Below, piece by piece: positions 13,454 to 17,564 of a stretch of DNA of 17,564 nucleotides. The DNA comes from Planctomycetota bacterium. Its GTDB lineage: Bacteria; Planctomycetota; MHYJ01; JACPRB01. The stretch lies in the NCBI GenBank assembly GCA_023261405.1, contig JAHFOZ010000046.1:1-17564 (forward strand), read 5' to 3'. The position numbers and the translations under genes are program-made. How positions within the stretch are numbered: position 1 is the first letter of the stretch; every line of letters begins with the position of its first letter. A model generated the notes under the pieces. The model did not search any database and had not been told where the DNA came from. It saw nothing but the letters and a program-made list of their open reading frames with translations.

Positions 13454-14406
13454 GGGTGTCCCTGGGCTTCGAGCCAGCGCTCGGCATCGATCGCGGCCAT
13501 GCACCCCATCCCGGCGGCCGTCACCGCCTGGCGGTAGACGTGGTCGACGTTGTCCCCGGCGGCGAAGATCCCCTCGACGCTCGTGTAGGTCCCGCGGGTC
13601 ACCTTGATGTAGCCCTTCTCGTCGAGGTCCACTACGCCCTGCAGGAACGCCGTATTGGGAAAGTGGCCGATGGCGATGAAGACGCCGCCCACCTCGAGCA
13701 CCGACTCCTTCTTCGTGTTCACGTCCTGGAGCCGCAGGCCCGTCACCTTCCCCGCCTTGACGTCGAGCACCTCGGAGACCGTGGAGTTCCAGCGGAAGTC
13801 GATCTTGGGGTTCTGGCGGGCCTTGTCCTGCATGATCTTGGAGGCGCGCAGCTGGTCGCGCCGGTGGACGATGGTGACCATGGAGGCGAAGCGCGTGAGG
13901 AACGTGGCCTCCTCGACCGCGGTATCGCCGCCCCCCACGACCGCGATGGGCTTGTTCCGGAAGATCGGGAGCGCGCCGTCGCAGGTGGCGCAGGCGGAAA
14001 CCCCGCGGTTCAGGAGGTCCTTCTCCGAGGGGATCCCCAGGAATTTGGCGCCCGCCCCCGTGGCGAGGATCACGGCGCGAGCCTGCCAGGAGCGGTCGCC
14101 CGAGACGACCCGGAAGGGCCGCGTCGAGGCGTCCACCCGGTCGATCCACGCGGTCTCGATGCGCGTCCCGAACCGCTCGGTTTGCTTTCGCATGAGTTCC
14201 ATGAGTTCGGGCCCCTTGACGCCCTCCGGGAAGCCGGGGTAGTTCTCGACTTCGGTGGTGATCATGAGCTGGCCGCCCGGCTGGCCCTCGGTGCGCCCCG
14301 GTTCGCCCTCGATGAGGAGCGGCTTCAGGTTCGCCCGGCTGGTGTAGAGGGCGGCGGTGAAGGCGGCCGGGCCGCTCCCGATGATGACGACGTTCTCAGT
14401 GTCCAA
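13450..14406 (-). CDS. trxB: Thioredoxin-disulfide reductase
   Basis: The protein is 318 aa from TTG 14406 with AGGAAG upstream; no ATG gives a full N-terminus. It overlaps the VWA gene end by 11 bases. The low-molecular-weight TrxR layout is complete: FAD loop IIGSGPAAF (8-16), GGQLMITTEVENYPGFP (44-60), redox-active CATC (C139-C142), NADPH loop VVGGGDTAVEE (157-167), HRRD (181-184) and the second FAD site FAAGD near 285. It passes electrons from NADPH to thioredoxin in the cytoplasm. No thioredoxin gene is in the window. Being joined to a nucleoside phosphorylase and a VWA protein is unusual but probably reflects only shared transcription. Confidence 0.92.
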   Translation of the reverse strand: MDTENVVIIGSGPAAFTAALYTSRANLKPLLIEGEPGRTEGQPGGQLMITTEVENYPGFPEGVKGPELMELMRKQTERFGTRIETAWIDRVDASTRPFRVVSGDRSWQARAVILATGAGAKFLGIPSEKDLLNRGVSACATCDGALPIFRNKPIAVVGGGDTAVEEATFLTRFASMVTIVHRRDQLRASKIMQDKARQNPKIDFRWNSTVSEVLDVKAGKVTGLRLQDVNTKKESVLEVGGVFIAIGHFPNTAFLQGVVDLDEKGYIKVTRGTYTSVEGIFAAGDNVDHVYRQAVTAAGMGCMAAIDAERWLEAQGHP

Positions 14407-15487
14407 TCTTCTTCTTCCTGTTCCTGAGGTAGTCCACGAAGACGCTCCCGCCGAGGTTTTCCGCCGAGGAGAAGTAGGCGCGGCCGCGGTTCACCTGGGT
14501 GAGCGTGTTCACGAAGTCTACGAGGGTCGGATCCTCTGTCAACATAAACGTCGTGATGACGATGTTATTCCGCCGGCAGGTGGCCGCCTCCTCGAGCGTG
14601 CGGGCGACGATCTTGCGGTCGAGCCCGAACGGGTTCTTATACAGCTTCCCGTTCTCGTGGATGGCGGAGGGCTTCCCGTCGGTGATCATGAAGACCTGCC
14701 GGTTGGGGTGCTTCTTCTTGACGAGGATGCGCCGGGCGAGCTGGAGCGCGGCACGCGTGTTCGTGTGGTAGGGGCCGGCGCCCACGTACGGGAGGCGCGC
14801 CACGCTCACCTCCACCGCGTCGTCGCCGAAGAGGCACACGTGGAGCGCGTCCTTGGGGTACTTTGTCTGGATGAGCTCCGCCATGGCGAGCGCCACCTTC
14901 TTGGCGGGCGTGATCCGGTCCTCGCCGTAGAGGATCATCGAGTGCGAGATGTCCAGGAGGAGGACGGTCGCGCAGCTCGTCTGGTGCTCGCGCTCGTTCA
15001 CCTCGAGGTCCTGCTCCCCGATGCGCAGCTCGGCGCCCGTCCGCAGCAGCGAGTTGTGCAGGGTGCGCTGGACGTCGATCCCCGACACGTCCTCTCCGAA
15101 CGCGTAGGGCCGGGTCTCGGGCAGGCGCTCGCCGCCCTCCCCCGCCTGCGGCGTCCGGTGCTCCCCGAACGCCCCGCGCCGGAGGTTGTTGAAGATCCGG
15201 TCAAGCGTATCCCGGCGGATCATGGCCTCCCCCTTCCGGGTGAGCGTGGGGAACCCGTGCTCCTGAGAGATGATCTTCTCGTCCTCCAGGGAGCGCCGGA
15301 ATCTCTCGAGATCCGCCTTCGGATCGAGGTATCCCTTCTGCTGCAGCCGCTTCATGTACTGGAGCGTGCGCTCCACGTCCCCATTGGCCTGCAGCAGGAG
15401 GTGCTGGAAGAGCGCCATGAGCGAGGCGAGCTCCTTTATCCTCCGGAGGAACTCGGCGTCGAACGCCTCGTACCGGAACGCGATCAC
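14396..15487 (-). CDS. von Willebrand factor A domain protein, cytoplasmic
   Basis: The protein is 363 aa from GTG 15487. It has no signal peptide. Residues 1-165 are a charged helical region, with a winged-helix-like stretch around 55-100. The VWA domain runs from about 172 to 355 with a complete MIDAS: DISHS (179-183), T242 or T244 in HTNT, and D270 in MITDG. The Mg-dependent MIDAS site implies protein-partner binding. Relatives are often paired with a MoxR/ChlI-type AAA+ ATPase; none is visible here, so its partner must lie elsewhere or outside the window. A palindrome overlaps the promoter zone upstream, and the predicted start site coincides with the GTG, implying a leaderless mRNA. Confidence 0.85.
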   Translation of the reverse strand: MIAFRYEAFDAEFLRRIKELASLMALFQHLLLQANGDVERTLQYMKRLQQKGYLDPKADLERFRRSLEDEKIISQEHGFPTLTRKGEAMIRRDTLDRIFNNLRRGAFGEHRTPQAGEGGERLPETRPYAFGEDVSGIDVQRTLHNSLLRTGAELRIGEQDLEVNEREHQTSCATVLLLDISHSMILYGEDRITPAKKVALAMAELIQTKYPKDALHVCLFGDDAVEVSVARLPYVGAGPYHTNTRAALQLARRILVKKKHPNRQVFMITDGKPSAIHENGKLYKNPFGLDRKIVARTLEEAATCRRNNIVITTFMLTEDPTLVDFVNTLTQVNRGRAYFSSAENLGGSVFVDYLRNRKKKIGH

Positions 15488-15493
15488 GGGTTG

Positions 15494-15499
15494 ATTCTA
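15494..15499 (-). promoter_or_regulatory. -10 element of the VWA-trxB-PNP operon
   Basis: TAGAAT on the minus strand (5 of 6), ending 6 bases before GTG 15487, so the predicted transcription start is at the start codon. The -35 zone (about 15516-15522) has no good match and lies in the loop of the 15505-15535 dyad, which would suit activator or repressor control. Confidence 0.45.
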
Positions 15500-15504
15500 C
15501 GCTA

Positions 15505-15535
15505 AGCCATAAAATGGACGGAGTGTTTTATGGCT
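15505..15535. promoter_or_regulatory. Perfect dyad at the VWA operon promoter (operator or terminator hairpin)
   Basis: AGCCATAAAA (15505-15514) and TTTTATGGCT (15526-15535) are perfect 10-base inverted arms, 11 bases apart. It lies between the end of the MshEN-like gene and the VWA start, centred around -33 of the predicted promoter. One helical turn separates the arms from centre, as in many dimer-binding operators. There is no U-tract, so a terminator role is less likely. Confidence 0.5.
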
Positions 15536-15541
15536 GATTCC

Positions 15542-16303
15542 CTAGACGGCGCGCGAGGCGGAGACGGCGCGGCCGCCGACGAAGATGTCGTCGAACTCGA
15601 CCACCAGGCGGGCGAAGGGATCGTGCAGGGCGCTCGTGTACTCCTGGGGGGGGATCTTGAGGGCTTCCAGGATCTCGATCACCTCGTCGTAGCTGCCGCC
15701 CTGCCCGCCCGGCTTCCTGCCCCCCGCCACGACGAAGCCCTCCTCGTCGGGCATGGAGATGAGGGGCATGTCGAGCGACGCAGCGGGGTCCGGACGCGGC
15801 GGCTGGGCGCGGAAGGCCGTGGTCTCCGGCCTCCGGGTCGGGGGGGCCGGAATCTCGACCTGCAGGCCCTTGTACAGCCGGTCCATGAGCGCGCGGACCT
15901 GCGCCTCGTCCGCCTGCAGGACCTTGATCTTCAACCCGGTGGAGCGCCGCAGCTCCTGGATGGCCGCCCGGTTGAAATAATTGGGCTTGGCTACGCAAAG
16001 AATTTCCCCGATCCGCGCCAGCGGCACCATCTCGTGCTTGCGCGCGAGATTCTCCGTCACCAGCTTGGTCATCCCTTCCGCCACCGTCACCTGCCGGAGA
16101 TCGGCGATCACGGGGATGCGGAAGTCGCTGCTGATGAAGCTGGCCAGCTCCGAGCGGCGGACGTGCGGGGTGGACTCCAGGGCCACGGCGAGCGACGTCC
16201 CCTTCACGCCCCCCTCGGCGACCGCCCGCGCCAGCTCCTCCGCCGTGACGATGCCCTCTTCGATGAGAAGCTCGCCGATGCGTTCCGCCTCGCTGGGTGC
16301 CAT
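15542..16303 (-). CDS. Stand-alone GspE/PilB N-terminal (MshEN-like) domain protein
   Basis: The protein is 253 aa from ATG 16303; the frame upstream to 16441 overlaps the end of the kinase gene and a strong promoter, so it is rejected. Residues 7-50 (RIGELLIEEGIVTAEELARAV) carry the RxGxxL-x4-G half of the MshEN signature, and 58-145 follow the type II secretion E N-domain pattern (SSDFRIPVI, LVTENLARKHEMVPLARIG, ELRRSTGLKI, MDRLYKG). The second half (150-200) is a Pro/Gly-rich linker, and about 204-245 is a short helical tail. The ATPase core of GspE/PilB, normally about 350 residues more, is absent. MshEN domains often bind c-di-GMP; the first motif here is only partly canonical. Its partner is unknown. 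Confidence 0.8.
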   Translation of the reverse strand: MAPSEAERIGELLIEEGIVTAEELARAVAEGGVKGTSLAVALESTPHVRRSELASFISSDFRIPVIADLRQVTVAEGMTKLVTENLARKHEMVPLARIGEILCVAKPNYFNRAAIQELRRSTGLKIKVLQADEAQVRALMDRLYKGLQVEIPAPPTRRPETTAFRAQPPRPDPAASLDMPLISMPDEEGFVVAGGRKPGGQGGSYDEVIEILEALKIPPQEYTSALHDPFARLVVEFDDIFVGGRAVSASRAV

Positions 16304-16312
16304 CTTGGACTG

Positions 16313-16340
16313 ATTATAGGCCGGCGGCCGGTCAAAGCAA
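16313..16340 (-). promoter_or_regulatory. Promoter of the MshEN-like gene
   Basis: On the minus strand: TTGCTT (16340-16335), a 16-base spacer and a perfect TATAAT (16318-16313). Predicted start is near 16306, three bases before ATG 16303. No ribosome binding site is seen. Confidence 0.65.
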
Positions 16341-16401
16341 GCGGATCGCCCGAAATGAAGCGAACGACCGCGAGATTGTCTTCTACTCCCTTTGAACGTG
16401 C

Positions 16402-17564
16402 CTATTTCTCGACGGGCCTCGGCGGGCGGACCACGTACCACAGGCCGTCTCCGCGCCGCGCCCAGTGGATCGCCTGCCCCTGCACGGTGATTTCCCCCAT
16501 GGGCGCTGAGAAATGGTAGGTCAGCAGGGCTGTTGCGTTCGTGGATGGACCGCGCGGGAATCGGCTCCGGAACGTGACCTCCTCCACCTCCCAGCGCTCC
16601 AGCTGGGCCCGCTCGTTGAACGCCTTTGAGAAGATCGTCTCCATCGCCCCGGACTCCCCCGCCGTGTCCCCGAAGCTCAGGCGGTCGAGCATGGCCCTCA
16701 CCGTCTTGGTGTCCTTCTTCGCCACCGCCTTCAGGAACTCCTCCGTCCGCGCCATCACCTCCTCGCCCCCCTTGCGCTCCTGGAGATCCTTGAATCTCCC
16801 GAGCACACGCTCCTTGGGATCCACGGGAAGTGCGGGCAGCACGACGGGGGGCGGGGCAGGCTTCGGCGGGACAGGCGCGGGGGGCGGCGGGACGGGGATC
16901 GCGGCCACGGGGGCCGCCGGAAGCTCGGCCTTCGGCCCCGCCAGGATCACCCCGATCACAATGCCCACCACCAGGATCCCCGCGACCGGCAGAGCCACCA
17001 TCGCCGCCTTGCGGGATGAAGGGGCCAGCGTGCGCCGGAACCCGCTCGCCCCTCCCTGTTTCACGGCATCCAGATCCCGGATCAAATCCTCGGCGGACGC
17101 GTAGCGCTGCCCCGGGTCCTTGGCCATGAGGCGCGAGATGACGGCCGAGAGGGCCGCGGGCACCTCCGGGTCCACCTCGCTCGCGGGCTTGAGGCCGGTG
17201 TTGATCTGCTTGAGGACCACCGAGAGCGGCGTGTCCCCCTCGAACGCCCGCTGGCCCGTCACCATGTGGTAGAGCGTGGCTCCCAGCGAGTACAGGTCGC
17301 TCCGGGCGTCCACCTTCTCGCCCTTCGCCTGCTCGGGCGACATGTAGTAAGGCGTGCCGACGATCTCCTGCGTGCCCGTGATCGACCGGTTCGCGTCCGG
17401 GTCCTTGGCCAGCCCGAAGTCCGCTACCTTGACCAGCCCGTCCTTGGAGATCAGGATGTTCGCGGGCTTGATGTCCCGGTGCACGATGCCCTGCCGGTGC
17501 GCCACCCCAAGCGCCACCGCCACGCGCTTGGCGATCGAAACCGACTCGCTCGTCGTGAGCTTCT
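16402..17564 (-). CDS. Ser/Thr protein kinase (Hanks type) with membrane anchor and extracytoplasmic tail, 5' end cut
   Basis: 386 residues are visible; the N-lobe with the glycine loop and the VAxK lysine lies beyond the window edge. Visible kinase motifs: HRDIKPAN (28-35, catalytic loop), DFG (48-50), a TGTQEIVGTPYYMSPE activation loop/P+1 segment and DLYSLGATLYHMVTG (helix F). It is thus a likely active kinase. After the C-lobe come one membrane helix (about 186-209), a Pro-rich spacer (about 214-246) and a C-terminal domain of about 130 residues outside the cytoplasm. That domain has a helical first part (MARTEEFLKAVAKKD) and beta strands resembling an NTF2/SnoaL-like fold. This is not the PASTA arrangement of PknB. 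The stop TAG is at 16402-16404. Confidence 0.88.
   Translation of the reverse strand, partial: KLTTSESVSIAKRVAVALGVAHRQGIVHRDIKPANILISKDGLVKVADFGLAKDPDANRSITGTQEIVGTPYYMSPEQAKGEKVDARSDLYSLGATLYHMVTGQRAFEGDTPLSVVLKQINTGLKPASEVDPEVPAALSAVISRLMAKDPGQRYASAEDLIRDLDAVKQGGASGFRRTLAPSSRKAAMVALPVAGILVVGIVIGVILAGPKAELPAAPVAAIPVPPPPAPVPPKPAPPPVVLPALPVDPKERVLGRFKDLQERKGGEEVMARTEEFLKAVAKKDTKTVRAMLDRLSFGDTAGESGAMETIFSKAFNERAQLERWEVEEVTFRSRFPRGPSTNATALLTYHFSAPMGEITVQGQAIHWARRGDGLWYVVRPPRPVEK

Noticed and set aside
13454..14149. N-terminal extension of the PNP frame
   Set aside because: It overlaps nearly all of trxB in another frame and resembles no protein. PNP homologues start near TTG 13453.
1..17564. 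tRNA, rRNA, CRISPR arrays, insertion sequences
   Set aside because: I looked for CCA-ended cloverleaf patterns, regularly spaced repeats, transposase motifs and terminal inverted repeats and found none I could support by eye.

Overview
The window is GC-rich, densely packed bacterial DNA. Gene content points to an uncultured, Gram-negative-type (lipoprotein-rich) bacterium, possibly Planctomycetota or a similar high-GC phylum. The clues are a Ser/Thr kinase with an extracytoplasmic tail, lipoproteins of the CehA/McbA type, a secreted FG-GAP protein, a Tat-exported conserved protein, a family-5-like uracil-DNA glycosylase and a variant purine nucleoside phosphorylase. The phylum is inferred from gene content only; no rRNA or other marker is present.

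Layout. (1) 1-5468, minus strand: a tightly overlapping three-gene export operon. It runs Tat-signal conserved protein, then polysaccharide-deacetylase-like protein with FG-GAP repeats, then CehA/McbA-type metallohydrolase lipoprotein (cut by the window edge). An intrinsic-terminator-like hairpin sits in its leader. (2) 5469-9608, mixed strands, short housekeeping genes: sixA followed by a second partial copy of its own 3' end, a uracil-DNA glycosylase, an exported protein, a DinB-like protein, a pyrrolidone-carboxylate-peptidase-like protein and a 71-aa zinc-ribbon protein. AT-rich palindromes sit at the 3' ends of the convergent pairs and supply or overlap stop codons. (3) 9609-12272, minus strand: a PD40 beta-propeller lipoprotein, a CsgG/LpoB-like lipoprotein and a XerC/D recombinase, each overlapping the next. 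(4) 12273-12634: a gene-free stretch with a near-consensus sigma-54 promoter, a strong hairpin and an intrinsic terminator, all on the minus strand; together they suggest a small RNA of about 150 nt. (5) 12635-15487, minus strand: a VWA protein, thioredoxin reductase and purine nucleoside phosphorylase in one overlapping operon. (6) 15542-17564, minus strand: a stand-alone GspE/MshEN-N-domain protein and the 3' two-thirds of a Ser/Thr kinase.

Regulation. Several genes (sixA, dinB, pcp-like, udg, the VWA gene and the MshEN-like gene) have a -10-like hexamer only about 6-11 bases before the start codon and no clear Shine-Dalgarno. This suggests leaderless or nearly leaderless mRNAs. Other genes (the exported protein at 7244, the zinc ribbon at 9320 and the propeller lipoprotein) have ordinary ribosome binding sites. 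The strongest leads for follow-up are the putative sigma-54-driven RNA, the stop-codon palindromes, the partial sixA duplication and the Tat-deacetylase-CehA operon.
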